Origin: Clostridia bacterium
GTDB taxonomy: Bacteria; Bacillota; Clostridia; Christensenellales; Aristaeellaceae
Assembly: GCA_017541105.1 (NCBI GenBank)
Contig: JAFXZS010000016.1
Coordinates: 62,001 to 126,000, forward strand
Direction: 5' to 3'
DNA: 64,000 nt
The notes under the pieces are model-generated. The model did no database searches, had not been told where the DNA came from, and saw nothing but the letters and a program-made list of their open reading frames with translations. The translations under genes were made by a program, and so were the position numbers. Positions 19,597-28,616 of this stretch are shown here, in pieces. The first letter of the stretch is position 1, and every line of letters starts with the position of its first letter.

Positions 19597-20721
19597 ATGG
19601 CAGCGAAGCGCGATTATTATGAGGTACTGGGCGTCAGTAAAAACGCAACAGACGACGAGATCAAGCGCGCCTACCGGAAAAAAGCAAAGGAATGCCACCC
19701 GGATCTTCACCCGGATGATCAGGGAGCGGTGGAACGTTTTAAGGAACTGAATGAAGCCAACGAAGTGCTGAGTGATCCGAACAAACGGGCCCGCTATGAC
19801 CAGTTCGGCTTTGAAGATCCGATGAGCGGCATGGGCGGAGGCGCCGGGAATCCCTTCGGCGGATTTGATTTCGGCGGCATGGGAGACATCTTTGACCAGC
19901 TGTTTAACGGCGGCATGGGCGGCAGAAGCACCAGAAGCCAGGGCCCGGTCCAGGGGAACGATCTGCGCTATGAACTCCGGATAACCTTTGAAGAAGCGGC
20001 GAAAGGCTGTGAAAAGAGCTTCGAAATCTATCGAAATGAACTGTGCGATGTATGTAAAGGAAACGGAGCGAAGCCCGGCACCAGCCCTGTAACCTGCACA
20101 GCGTGCAACGGAACAGGCCAGATCCGCCAGACCGGCGGATGGATGACCACCTTGCGTACCTGTCCGTCCTGCGGCGGCACGGGGAAAGTGATCCGCGACA
20201 AATGCACGGGCTGCGGCGGCACCGGCAGAAGCCGCAGGAAACGGACGGTTACCGTCAAGGTACCGGCGGGAATTGACAACGGGCAGACCATCATCATGAA
20301 CGGCCAGGGCGAACCCGGAATGCGGGGAGGCCCGAGCGGGGACCTGTACATCGTGGTTGGGGTGAAACCGCATAAACTGTTCAGGCGTGACGGATACAAC
20401 CTGCTGCTTGATTTTCCGATCAGTTTTGTCACGGCTGCTCTGGGCGGAGACGTGGAAGTTCCGACGCTCAGCGGACCGGTGAAATACCGGATTCCGGAGG
20501 GAACACAGCCGGGAACGGAATTCAGGATTAAGGGCGCGGGAATTCAGATGCTCCGAAGCAGCAGCAAGGGAGATCTGGTTTTACGGGTCAAGGTTGAGAT
20601 TCCGAAACGGCTGAACAACCGGCAGAAGGAACTGCTGCGCCAGTTTGACGAAACCACAACAGATAAGGAATACGACAACCGGAAGAGCTTTATGGACCGG
20701 GTGAAGGAATTATTCCAGTAA
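19597..20721 (+). CDS. dnaJ: Chaperone DnaJ
   Basis: 374 residues. The J domain carries the HPD tripeptide in AKECHPDLHPDD. A Gly/Phe-rich stretch (about residues 78-112) precedes the zinc-binding domain with four CxxCxGxG-type repeats (CDVCKGNG, CTACNGTG, CPSCGGTG, CTGCGGTG). The C-terminal substrate-binding domains are complete. It stimulates DnaK ATPase and is the last gene of the operon before a terminator. Confidence 0.98.
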   Translation: MAAKRDYYEVLGVSKNATDDEIKRAYRKKAKECHPDLHPDDQGAVERFKELNEANEVLSDPNKRARYDQFGFEDPMSGMGGGAGNPFGGFDFGGMGDIFDQLFNGGMGGRSTRSQGPVQGNDLRYELRITFEEAAKGCEKSFEIYRNELCDVCKGNGAKPGTSPVTCTACNGTGQIRQTGGWMTTLRTCPSCGGTGKVIRDKCTGCGGTGRSRRKRTVTVKVPAGIDNGQTIIMNGQGEPGMRGGPSGDLYIVVGVKPHKLFRRDGYNLLLDFPISFVTAALGGDVEVPTLSGPVKYRIPEGTQPGTEFRIKGAGIQMLRSSSKGDLVLRVKVEIPKRLNNRQKELLRQFDETTTDKEYDNRKSFMDRVKELFQ

Positions 20722-20742
20722 AACCGGATATAGGAACCCGGG

Positions 20743-20780
20743 AAAAGCCGGAGATCTTTTCAGAGGATCCTCCGGCTTTT
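20743..20780 (+). terminator. Intrinsic terminator after dnaJ
   Basis: AAAAGCCGGAG (20743-20753) pairs with CTCCGGCTTTT (20770-20780). The stem's own T-rich 3' arm ends in a short T-run. Confidence 0.8.
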
Positions 20781-20781
20781 C

Positions 20782-20810
20782 TTGACGCTTTCGGAAATGG
20801 CAGGTAGAAT
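20782..20810 (+). promoter_or_regulatory. Promoter of the vanZ-like/trmL/cysteine desulfurase run
   Basis: TTGACG (20782-20787) and TAGAAT (20805-20810), 17-bp spacer, immediately after the dnaJ terminator. Because transcription would start near 20817, translation of the next gene must begin later than the in-frame ATG at 20797. Confidence 0.7.
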
Positions 20811-20880
20811 ACGGGAGGGCTGTAAACAGAGAAGGAGGCTGGAAACTACGGAAACCGGATTGCAGAGGAATTGGGTTCGG

Positions 20881-21354
20881 ATGCTGCTGACGGGACTGAC
20901 CGCCGGTATGATGATCCTGATTTTTTGCTTCAGCATGGAGCCTGCGGAACAGTCGGACAAAACCAGCGGGCATCTTACCTGTGCTGTGATTGCATTGGTG
21001 TATCCGGAGCTTGAGCAATATCCGGCTGAACAACAGCGCGTTCTGTACGATCAGATACAGTATGCAGTCCGAAAAACCGCGCATTTCATGGAATACGCAA
21101 CACTGGGGCTGCTGATCCGGCTCTGCCTGGAAAGCTGGTTCGGCCGGCGGAAAGGACTCGTTCCAATCAGCTGGTTATGCGGTACAGCCTACGCAGGAAC
21201 GGATGAGATTCACCAGATCATGATTGACGGGCGAAGCGGTATGATGGAGGATGTGCTTCTTGACAGCTGCGGCGTGATCACGGGAGCAATGATTGCGGCC
21301 GGGGTGCTGGCGCTGATTCATCGGAGAATAAAGCGGAGGAATTCTGAAGGATGA
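20881..21354 (+). CDS. VanZ-family membrane protein
   Basis: 157 residues from ATG 20881. VanZ-like proteins are small membrane proteins of unclear activity; VanZ itself gives low-level teicoplanin resistance. The family signature is seen in LIFCFSMEPAEQSDKTSG, then VRKTAHFMEYATLGLLI and the C-terminal YAGTDEIHQIMIDGRSGMMED. Three to four hydrophobic helices are visible. The start is uncertain: an in-frame TTG at 20860 would add MQRNWVR, which resembles other family N-termini, and the best Shine-Dalgarno (AGGAGG at 20833) is far upstream. The stop overlaps trmL by 4 nt. Confidence 0.85.
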   Translation: MLLTGLTAGMMILIFCFSMEPAEQSDKTSGHLTCAVIALVYPELEQYPAEQQRVLYDQIQYAVRKTAHFMEYATLGLLIRLCLESWFGRRKGLVPISWLCGTAYAGTDEIHQIMIDGRSGMMEDVLLDSCGVITGAMIAAGVLALIHRRIKRRNSEG

Positions 21355-21872
21355 GTATGCATATCGTTCTGGTAAATCCCGAGATTCCCCAAAACACGGG
21401 AAATATTGCCCGAACCTGTGCGGCAACGGGAGCAGTCCTCCATCTGATTGAACCGCTTGGTTTTTCCCTGGCAGACAGATACCTGAAAAGGGCCGGCCTT
21501 GATTACTGGCAGCTGATGGAGTATCATGTATACAGCAGTCCCGAGGATTTTCAGCGGCAGCATTCAGATATCCGGGCTCATTTTGCAACCACGAAGGCGC
21601 CCAGGGCCTACCATGAAGCACAATACCGGGACGGGGATTTCCTGTTTTTCGGATGCGAAACACGGGGCCTTCCGGAAAACCTGCTGGCAGGAGCATATGA
21701 CCGGTGCATCCGCATTCCCATGCGTGAGGAAGCGAGGAGCCTGAACCTTTCCAATTCCGTAGCCATCGTACTCTATGAAGCACTTAGGCAGAACGGCTTT
21801 TCAGGGCTGAAAAAAGAGGGAAGCCTTACGGGCCGGCAGGAAACAGAGAATCCATGGCTGGATTATGTATAG
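21351..21872 (+). CDS. trmL: tRNA (cytidine/uridine-34-2'-O)-methyltransferase TrmL
   Basis: 173 residues. A SPOUT-class methyltransferase acting on the wobble base of tRNA-Leu isoacceptors. It begins IVLVNPEIPQNTGNIARTCA and has the knotted SAM-binding motifs FFGCETRGLPE and SLNLSNSVAIVLYEALRQ. The size and lack of an extra N-terminal RNA-binding domain distinguish TrmL from TrmH/RlmB. Confidence 0.94.
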   Translation: MSMHIVLVNPEIPQNTGNIARTCAATGAVLHLIEPLGFSLADRYLKRAGLDYWQLMEYHVYSSPEDFQRQHSDIRAHFATTKAPRAYHEAQYRDGDFLFFGCETRGLPENLLAGAYDRCIRIPMREEARSLNLSNSVAIVLYEALRQNGFSGLKKEGSLTGRQETENPWLDYV

Positions 21873-21887
21873 AATGGAGATAAAAAC

Positions 21888-22247
21888 GTGGCGTATTTCC
21901 GAAGAAACAGGGAAGACAATTCACGGGAGAACCTGCCCGCCGGTGAAATCGGGAGAGCCGGAGAAGAGGATTACTCCGAATCCTACGATCATGCCGCGGA
22001 GGATGATGAGGATGACGGCTTTGATGAAATCACGGACGAGGAAGAGGACGGGGAGGAGCTGCCGGAAGAGTATAAACAGGAGCTGCGGCGGAAAAGAATC
22101 CGCGCGGCATCCGGCGCAGGCAATATTTCCGCGGTGATCATCGGCGCTTTGGCCATTCTCGTGCTTCTGACGCTCCTGCTGAGCATGATCAGCTTTGTGA
22201 TCAACGATGCCAGCAGGAATTTTACCCTTTTTCAGACAAAGCTCTAA
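21888..22247 (+). CDS. Acidic single-pass membrane protein, unknown function
   Basis: 119 residues, GTG start. The first 80 residues are very hydrophilic and acidic (runs such as AEDDEDDGFDEITDEEEDGEEL). They are followed by a basic patch KRIRAASGAG and one hydrophobic helix (about residues 81-105, AVIIGALAILVLLTLLLSMI). This suggests a tail-anchored or single-pass protein with its acidic part in the cytoplasm. It is packed between trmL and a cysteine desulfurase (15 and 13 nt gaps). I recognise no family. Confidence 0.7.
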   Translation: MAYFRRNREDNSRENLPAGEIGRAGEEDYSESYDHAAEDDEDDGFDEITDEEEDGEELPEEYKQELRRKRIRAASGAGNISAVIIGALAILVLLTLLLSMISFVINDASRNFTLFQTKL

Positions 22248-22260
22248 CAGGTGATGCACA

Positions 22261-23415
22261 GTGAAAGACCGGATTTATCTTGATTATGCAGCGACGGCGC
22301 CGGTGCTTCCGGAAGTGGTGGATGCCATGCTGCCTTTTTTTATGTCCTGTTACGGAAACCCTTCAGGGATTCACGGCACCGGGCGTGAGGCGCGCAAAGG
22401 GATCGAACAGGCCAGGCGGCAGACAGCTGCGGCGCTTGGGGCGGAAAGCAGTGAAATCCTCTTTACTTCCGGAGGGAGCGAGAGCGACAATCTGGCTGTT
22501 CAGGGCACCGCCTATGCGCTTCGGGACAGGGGAAATCACCTGATTACAAGCAAAATTGAGCATCCCGCAGTGCTGAATACGTGCAGATGGCTGGAAAAGC
22601 AGGGGTTTCAGGTTACCTATCTGCCCGTGGATTCCTATGGAATGATTGATCCGGAAGCAGTACGGAATGCGATCCGGCCGGAGACGATTCTCGTCAGCAT
22701 CATGACTGCCAACAATGAAATCGGAACAGTGGAACCGGTGGCAGAAATAGGGGAAATCTGCGGAGACTGCGGGGTTCTGTTCCATACGGATGCCGTGCAG
22801 GCGATCGGCGCGATGGAACTGCAGGCAGACAAAATCCACGCGGATCTGATCAGCCTGAGCGCACATAAATTCCACGGCCCCAAAGGCACCGGCGCGCTGT
22901 ATATCCGGAAGGGAACCCGGATCGAAACCCTGATTCACGGGGGATCACAGGAAAGAGGTTTGCGTGCGGGGACCGAGAATACCGCGGGGATCGTCGGAAT
23001 GGGAAAAGCGATTGAGATCGCGGAGAATACGCGGACGGAAAACGTACGGAAGACCGTGGAACTGAGGGATCTGCTGATCCGGGAAATCCTGAACCGGATT
23101 CCCGGGGCCGTGCTGAACGGACATCCGGACAGGCGGCTGCCGAACAACTGCCATTTTTCCTTTCCGGGAGTGGAAAGCGAAGCCTTGCTGCTGCGGCTGG
23201 ATCTGGCAGGGATTGCGGCGTCCGGAGGAAGCGCGTGTACCAGCGGAAGCATGGAACCCAGCCATGTGCTGCAGGCGATCGGCCTGCAGCCGGAGCGGCT
23301 CGGCAGCAGCATCCGCCTGACCCTTGGACGGGAGACCACCCGCGAAGAGATTCTGCAAACGGTTCAGGCGCTTACGGAGATCGTGGCGGATCTGAGGAGC
23401 ATGCGAAACCTGTAA
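22261..23415 (+). CDS. Cysteine desulfurase, second copy
   Basis: 384 residues, GTG start. PLP enzyme of the NifS/IscS class: YLDYAATAPVLPEV at the N-terminus, FTSGGSESDNLAVQG, HTDAVQAIGAMEL, the PLP lysine in SLSAHKFHGPKGTGALYI and the active cysteine in ASGGSACTSGSMEPSHVL. Unlike the 2159 copy it is not beside thiI; no scaffold gene (iscU/nifU) follows. It may serve Fe-S assembly or other thiolation, which the context does not settle. Confidence 0.93.
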   Translation: MKDRIYLDYAATAPVLPEVVDAMLPFFMSCYGNPSGIHGTGREARKGIEQARRQTAAALGAESSEILFTSGGSESDNLAVQGTAYALRDRGNHLITSKIEHPAVLNTCRWLEKQGFQVTYLPVDSYGMIDPEAVRNAIRPETILVSIMTANNEIGTVEPVAEIGEICGDCGVLFHTDAVQAIGAMELQADKIHADLISLSAHKFHGPKGTGALYIRKGTRIETLIHGGSQERGLRAGTENTAGIVGMGKAIEIAENTRTENVRKTVELRDLLIREILNRIPGAVLNGHPDRRLPNNCHFSFPGVESEALLLRLDLAGIAASGGSACTSGSMEPSHVLQAIGLQPERLGSSIRLTLGRETTREEILQTVQALTEIVADLRSMRNL

Positions 23416-23487
23416 ACTGGCGGACCATTCAACAAGCTATATGCCGGTCCCTGCGGAAGGATGCAAAGTCCGACGCAGGGTTTTCTC

Positions 23488-23516
23488 TTGTCACGGCGGG
23501 ATGAAAACGGTATAAT
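23488..23516 (+). promoter_or_regulatory. Promoter of the priA-def-fmt operon
   Basis: TTGTCA (23488-23493) and a consensus TATAAT (23511-23516) with a 17-bp spacer, 38 bp before the priA start. This also argues that the in-frame ATG at 23461 is not the start of priA. Confidence 0.8.
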
Positions 23517-23553
23517 AATACTGGTTTTCTGTGTCCGGAAAGGAGGGAAAAGG

Positions 23554-25791
23554 ATGTATTGCCGGGTGATCGTGGATATTGTTCACGAAAATGTGGCAAA
23601 GCCTTTTACCTACCGGATTCCGGAGGGAATGGAGCTGGTGCCCGGGCAGCGGGTGGCGATTCCTTTCGGACACAGGGAAAAGGAAGGAATTATTACGGAG
23701 CTTACGGAGGAATCCGATATAGAGCCGGAAAAACTGCGGGAAGTGCTTCATCCGCTGGAAGAGTATGCGGCGGTTCCGCCGGAGCTGATGGCGCTGGCGG
23801 AGGAAATGGCCCGGAAAGCGCACTGCCCGCCCGCGGAGACGCTCCGCCTGATGATTCCCGCCCAGATGCGGGGAGGCAGAATCCACGCCAGGACGGAAAG
23901 GACTGCCCGGAGAACCGTTTCAGAAACGGAAGGGCATGCGGCGCTGGAAAAGGCACGGCCGGGCAGCAAACGCCGAAAGCTGCTGGAACTGCTGACGGAC
24001 GGAGAGGAGCATACGATCCGGGAACTGAGCGAACAGGTGCGGGATCCGGGCGAAGCACTGAAAAAGCTGCAGCAGGACGGGCTTATCCGCATCGAAAACC
24101 GGGAGACGATGAGAAGCCCCGCCGGGATCTATGCGGAACCAAAGGACCCGGGATACGCACTGACAGAAGGACAGAAAGAGGCGCTGGAAGAAATCCTGCC
24201 GGGACTGAAGAAGGGCGAAGGCCGTTTCCTGCTGCACGGCGTTACAGGCAGCGGGAAAACGGAAGTCTTTATGAAGGCGGTGCGGGAAACCCTGAAGGAG
24301 GGGAAGTGCGCCATCATTCTGGTGCCGGAGATCGCTCTGACGCCGCAGATGGTAGCCTGGTTCCGCGGGCGGTTCGGCTCCGTGGCCGCAGTGATTCATT
24401 CCAGGCTGAGCGCCGGGGAACGATACGATGAATGGCGCCGGATCCGGCAGGGAGAGGCCCGCGTCGTGATTGGTGCGCGAAGTGCCGTGTTTTCACCGGT
24501 GGAAAAGCTCGGGTTAATTGTGGTGGATGAGGAACACGAGTCCACCTATCTGAATGACCGGCAGCCCCGGTATGACACAAGGGAAGTGGCGGCCAGCCGG
24601 TGCGGACGCGAAAAAGCCGTTCTGATTCTGGCCAGCGCGACTCCGAGCATTCTGAGCTTTGCACGGGCCCGGCGAGGTGACTATACACTGCTGGAAATGC
24701 CCTGCCGGGTACAGGGAAGACCCCTACCGGAGGTGGAAATCGTTGACATGCGCCGGGAACTTGAGAGGGGAAACAGGACGGTGCTCAGCGGAGTCCTTCG
24801 GAAGGCATTAAAGGAATGCACGGCGAGAGGGGAACAGGCAATCCTGCTGATGAACCGCAGGGGATATAACTCCTTTGTCAGCTGCAGAAGCTGCGGATAT
24901 GTGGTGAAATGCCCGAAGTGTGATATCAGTATGACTTACCATCTCGGAAGCAGTGACGGAATGCTGCGGTGCCACTATTGCGGAGAGGAAAGAAGGCCTC
25001 CGGAAACCTGCCCGGAATGCGGGGGGCATTATATCCGCTATTTCGGCGCCGGAACACAGAAGGTGGAAGAAGAAGTACACAGGCTGCTGCCGGGTGTTGA
25101 GACTGTCAGAATGGATTATGATACCACCAGCGGAAAAGACGGGCATGGGAAGATTCTGGAGGAATTCAGGAGCAGGCGGGCCAGCATCCTGATCGGCACG
25201 CAGATGATTGCGAAAGGACTGGACTTTCCGCAGGTAACGCTGGTGGGCGTGGTGGCCGCGGATCTGGCACTGAACCTGCCGGATTACAGAAGCAGGGAAC
25301 GCGCATTCCAGCTGTTTACACAGGCTGCCGGCAGGGCGGGCCGCGGACAGCACAGCGGTCGGGTGATCCTGCAGACCTACAAACCGGAAGATCCGGTTAT
25401 TCACTTTGCAGCCGGGCAGGATTACCGCGCGTTTTTTGAAAGTGAATTCAGGCGCAGGAGGAACGGATTATATCCGCCCTTTACGGTGCTCGGAAGAGTG
25501 CTGGCGGAAAGCGGCACCGAGGAGGCGGCGGACCGGGCAGCGGAGGAAGCCGACCGAAGAATCCGTGAGATCCTGGCCGGGCATCCGGAATGGCAGCGCA
25601 AGGTGCTGACGGTCCTGAAGGACACACCATCGGTGAAATACCTGAAAGGGCAGTTCCGGAAGCATGTGGTGATCAAGGCGCTGGTCAGCACCGAGACGGA
25701 TGCGTTTTTCGGCGCGGTGACAGAATTGGCGGCTGCCGGTGCGGAAGGCGCGGAGATCCGCTTTGAGATTAATCCCGCAACCATGATGTAA
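23554..25791 (+). CDS. priA: Primosomal protein N' (replication restart helicase PriA)
   Basis: 745 residues from ATG 23554 (AGGAGGG before it). PriA reloads the replisome at stalled forks. The N-terminal 3'-DNA-end binding domain begins YCRVIVDIVHENVAKPFTYR. The helicase core has the P-loop LLHGVTGSGKTEVFM, the DEAH-type VVDEEHES and GTQMIAKGLDFPQVTLVGVV. Zinc-binding cysteines are visible in CRSCGYVVKCPKCD and CHYCGEERRPPETCPECGG. It heads a dense housekeeping operon. Confidence 0.97.
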   Translation: MYCRVIVDIVHENVAKPFTYRIPEGMELVPGQRVAIPFGHREKEGIITELTEESDIEPEKLREVLHPLEEYAAVPPELMALAEEMARKAHCPPAETLRLMIPAQMRGGRIHARTERTARRTVSETEGHAALEKARPGSKRRKLLELLTDGEEHTIRELSEQVRDPGEALKKLQQDGLIRIENRETMRSPAGIYAEPKDPGYALTEGQKEALEEILPGLKKGEGRFLLHGVTGSGKTEVFMKAVRETLKEGKCAIILVPEIALTPQMVAWFRGRFGSVAAVIHSRLSAGERYDEWRRIRQGEARVVIGARSAVFSPVEKLGLIVVDEEHESTYLNDRQPRYDTREVAASRCGREKAVLILASATPSILSFARARRGDYTLLEMPCRVQGRPLPEVEIVDMRRELERGNRTVLSGVLRKALKECTARGEQAILLMNRRGYNSFVSCRSCGYVVKCPKCDISMTYHLGSSDGMLRCHYCGEERRPPETCPECGGHYIRYFGAGTQKVEEEVHRLLPGVETVRMDYDTTSGKDGHGKILEEFRSRRASILIGTQMIAKGLDFPQVTLVGVVAADLALNLPDYRSRERAFQLFTQAAGRAGRGQHSGRVILQTYKPEDPVIHFAAGQDYRAFFESEFRRRRNGLYPPFTVLGRVLAESGTEEAADRAAEEADRRIREILAGHPEWQRKVLTVLKDTPSVKYLKGQFRKHVVIKALVSTETDAFFGAVTELAAAGAEGAEIRFEINPATMM

Positions 25792-25813
25792 AAGCAGGAG
25801 GAGACAGGGAAAC

Positions 25814-26314
25814 ATGGCAACCAGAAAGATTGTAAAGGTCGGAGACGATACGCTGCGGAAGATCTGCCGGAAACAGGAAAAATTCGATCTCCGGCTGACG
25901 CTGCTGCTGAAGGATATGGCGGAAACAATGTACAAGGCGGAAGGGGTCGGGCTGGCTGCGCCGCAGGTGGGAATTCTGCGGCGTGTGGCCGTGGTGGACG
26001 TCACGGAGGACCACAGCGGATTGAAGGAACTCATCAATCCGGAGCTGCTGGAAGAAGAAGGTACGCAGACCGGGCGGGAAGGCTGCCTCAGCGTGCCGGG
26101 GCGGCAGGGCGTCGTGACCCGGCCGAAGAAGATCCGAATCCGCTATCAGAACCGGAAGGGCGAGAGCATGGAACTGGAAGCGGAAGGATTTGAAGCAAGG
26201 GCAATCTGCCATGAAATGGATCATCTGGACGGAAGACTGTATATCGACGTAATGGACCGGGAACTGAGCGAGGAAGAAATCGAGGGGCATATTCCGGAGG
26301 ACGACGAGCAATGA
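25814..26314 (+). CDS. def: Peptide deformylase
   Basis: 166 residues. It removes the formyl group from nascent proteins. All three motifs are present: GVGLAAPQVG, EGCLSVPG and the metal-binding CHEMDHLDG. It is 22 nt after priA and overlaps fmt by 4 nt (ATGA), the common def-fmt pair. Confidence 0.98.
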   Translation: MATRKIVKVGDDTLRKICRKQEKFDLRLTLLLKDMAETMYKAEGVGLAAPQVGILRRVAVVDVTEDHSGLKELINPELLEEEGTQTGREGCLSVPGRQGVVTRPKKIRIRYQNRKGESMELEAEGFEARAICHEMDHLDGRLYIDVMDRELSEEEIEGHIPEDDEQ

Positions 26315-27222
26315 GGATTGTATTCATGGGGACACCCGAATTCGCCGTGCCTTCGCTGAAAACGCTTCTGGCACACGACGGCGCGGAAGTGGTCGGCGTG
26401 TTCACGCAGCCGGACCGGCCGAAGGGGCGCGGCAACCAGATGACGGCCAGTCCGGTGAAGCAGGCCGCGGCGGAAGCCGGAATTCCCGTTTTTCAGCCGG
26501 AGAGGATTCGGCGTGACGGCGTGGAGGCCCTCCGGGATCTGCATCCGGATCTGTGTGTGACCGCGGCATTCGGGCAGATTCTGAGCCAGGAGATTCTGGA
26601 TATTCCTCCGATGGGAAACATCAACGTGCATGCTTCCCTGCTTCCGCGGCACAGGGGATCCGCTCCGATTGCGCATGCGATCCTCTGCGGAGACCGGAAA
26701 ACAGGCGTGACCACCATGATGATGGACGCCGGTATCGATACGGGAGACATGCTGCTGAAAGCAGAAACGGAGATCGGTGAGACGGAGACCTGCGGGGAGC
26801 TGACGGAGCGGCTGAGCCGGATCGGCGCGGATCTGCTGGAAGAGACGCTGAAGGCACTGGAAAACGGCACGTTAAAGCGGACTCCGCAGAACGAAGCGGA
26901 GATGACCTATGATCCCATGCTGACGAAGGATATGGGGATTGCGGACTTCACGCTGTGCCCGGAAAAGGTCAAAGGGACCATCAACGGGCTGAATCCCTGG
27001 CCCTGTGTGCGGCTCGTGACGAAGGAAGGAAACCTGAAGCTGCTGCGCGCTGAATGCGCGGAAGGTGAGGGAAAACCGGGGACCGTCCTGCGGGCGGATT
27101 CAAAAGAAGGGCTCCGGATTGCCTGCAACGGCGGCGCAGTGCGAATCCTGGAGATACAAGCACCGGGCGGGAAACGTATGCGGACGGAAGACTATCTGAG
27201 AGGACACCGAATTGAGATATGA
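26311..27222 (+). CDS. fmt: Methionyl-tRNA formyltransferase
   Basis: 303 residues. It formylates initiator Met-tRNA with 10-formyl-tetrahydrofolate. The N-terminus RIVFMGTPEFAVPSL and the catalytic block INVHASLLPRHRGSAPI (with the conserved Asn and His), followed by TGVTTMMMDAGIDTGDMLL, are diagnostic. The C-terminal tRNA-binding domain is complete. Confidence 0.98.
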   Translation: MRIVFMGTPEFAVPSLKTLLAHDGAEVVGVFTQPDRPKGRGNQMTASPVKQAAAEAGIPVFQPERIRRDGVEALRDLHPDLCVTAAFGQILSQEILDIPPMGNINVHASLLPRHRGSAPIAHAILCGDRKTGVTTMMMDAGIDTGDMLLKAETEIGETETCGELTERLSRIGADLLEETLKALENGTLKRTPQNEAEMTYDPMLTKDMGIADFTLCPEKVKGTINGLNPWPCVRLVTKEGNLKLLRAECAEGEGKPGTVLRADSKEGLRIACNGGAVRILEIQAPGGKRMRTEDYLRGHRIEI

Positions 27223-27223
27223 A

Positions 27224-28612
27224 ATGAACGGACGGACGAACCGATCCATGAATGAACGAAAGAAACAACCGGATGCGCCCGGCATGCCGGCCCGCAGGCT
27301 GGCATTGCGGGTCATTCGCCAGGTGACGGAACAGGGGGCGTACGCGTCTCTGAGCCTGGATCAGGCACTGAACGGATGCGGACTGTGCGCAGCGGATAGG
27401 CGCCTTGTTTCCAGGCTGGCGTACGATACGCTGGATCATCTGATCTACCTGGATTACGTGCTGAATCAGGTGATGGCCCGGGAAGATACGGATATCCGGC
27501 TTCGGAATGTTCTTCGGCTGGGAGCCTGCCAGATTCTTCTGGAAGACCGGATTCCCGAAAGCGCGGCGACGAACACCAGCGTGCAGCTCTGCGCGGAAGC
27601 AGGAATGGAAGGCCTGAAGGGAGTATGCAACGGCATTCTCCGGAACCTGATCCGCCGGCGGAATGAACTGGTGTTTCCGGATGCGGAGAAGGAACCCGAC
27701 CGGGCAGCGGCCATCCGCCTGAGCGTTCCAGAATGGCTGTGGCGAAAGCTGAAAGAGGCTTACGGCGCGGAGGCGGCCGAACAGATCCTCCTTGTGCGGG
27801 AACCTGCGGACAGCTGGACGGTCCGGCCGAATCTGACCCGGATGGATGATGCGGCGTTTGAACAGCTGCTGGCAAAAAAAGTGTGGGAGAAGGAAAAGAC
27901 GGATCTTCCCCACGCATGGAGAATCCGCGGAGCACTGGATATTGCCCGGGATGCGGACTTCCAGTCCGGAAACTTCTCCATTATGAGCGCCGGAAGCATG
28001 ATGGCATGTCTTGCGATGAATCCGAAACGCGGGATGCAGCTGCTGGACTGCTGTGCGGCACCGGGAGGCAAATCCTGCTATCTATCCGAACTGATGGCCG
28101 ACACGGGGCGGGTGCAGGCCTGGGAGCTTCATGAGCACCGGGCAGCGCTGATATCAGCCCAGGCAAAAAGGCTGGGGTTGGAAAACATTCGCCCCATGGT
28201 ACGGGACGCGACCCGGAAGCGGGAAGACCTGGCAGGGGCCATGGACGGTGTTCTTCTGGACGCGCCGTGTACCGGACTGGGTATGCTGCGGGAAAAACCG
28301 GATGTTAAAATGCGGGTGACGGAGGAAAGCGTCCGGGAGCTGACGGAGCTGCAGCGAACCCTGCTGGATACCGTGTGCGAATATGTGCGAACCGGCGGAA
28401 CGCTGGTTTACGCGACCTGTTCAATCCTGCCGGAGGAAAACGAAGAGCAGGTGAGGGCGTTCCTTGAACGGCACCCGGAATTTGAAGCGGCAGAACTGCC
28501 GGAGAGCATCCCGGCCAGATTCCGGGAACACCGGCGCCTGGGGCTTCAACTGCTGGAACACCGGGACGGCGCTGAGGGATTCTATCTGTGCAGGATGAAG
28601 AGAAAGGGCTGA
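27224..28612 (+). CDS. rsmB: 16S rRNA (cytosine-967-C5)-methyltransferase RsmB
   Basis: 462 residues from ATG 27224. An N-terminal NusB-like domain (about 20-160, from ARRLALRVIRQVTEQGAYAS) precedes a SAM methyltransferase domain with LDCCAAPGGKSCYLSELM, the PC-motif DAPCTGLGMLREKPDVK and the catalytic YATCSILPEENEEQV. Starts at TTG 27212 (better spaced behind GAGAGGA) or ATG 27248 are also possible; conservation begins only near residue 18. The gene follows fmt by one base. Confidence 0.93.
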   Translation: MNGRTNRSMNERKKQPDAPGMPARRLALRVIRQVTEQGAYASLSLDQALNGCGLCAADRRLVSRLAYDTLDHLIYLDYVLNQVMAREDTDIRLRNVLRLGACQILLEDRIPESAATNTSVQLCAEAGMEGLKGVCNGILRNLIRRRNELVFPDAEKEPDRAAAIRLSVPEWLWRKLKEAYGAEAAEQILLVREPADSWTVRPNLTRMDDAAFEQLLAKKVWEKEKTDLPHAWRIRGALDIARDADFQSGNFSIMSAGSMMACLAMNPKRGMQLLDCCAAPGGKSCYLSELMADTGRVQAWELHEHRAALISAQAKRLGLENIRPMVRDATRKREDLAGAMDGVLLDAPCTGLGMLREKPDVKMRVTEESVRELTELQRTLLDTVCEYVRTGGTLVYATCSILPEENEEQVRAFLERHPEFEAAELPESIPARFREHRRLGLQLLEHRDGAEGFYLCRMKRKG

Positions 28613-28616
28613 ACCC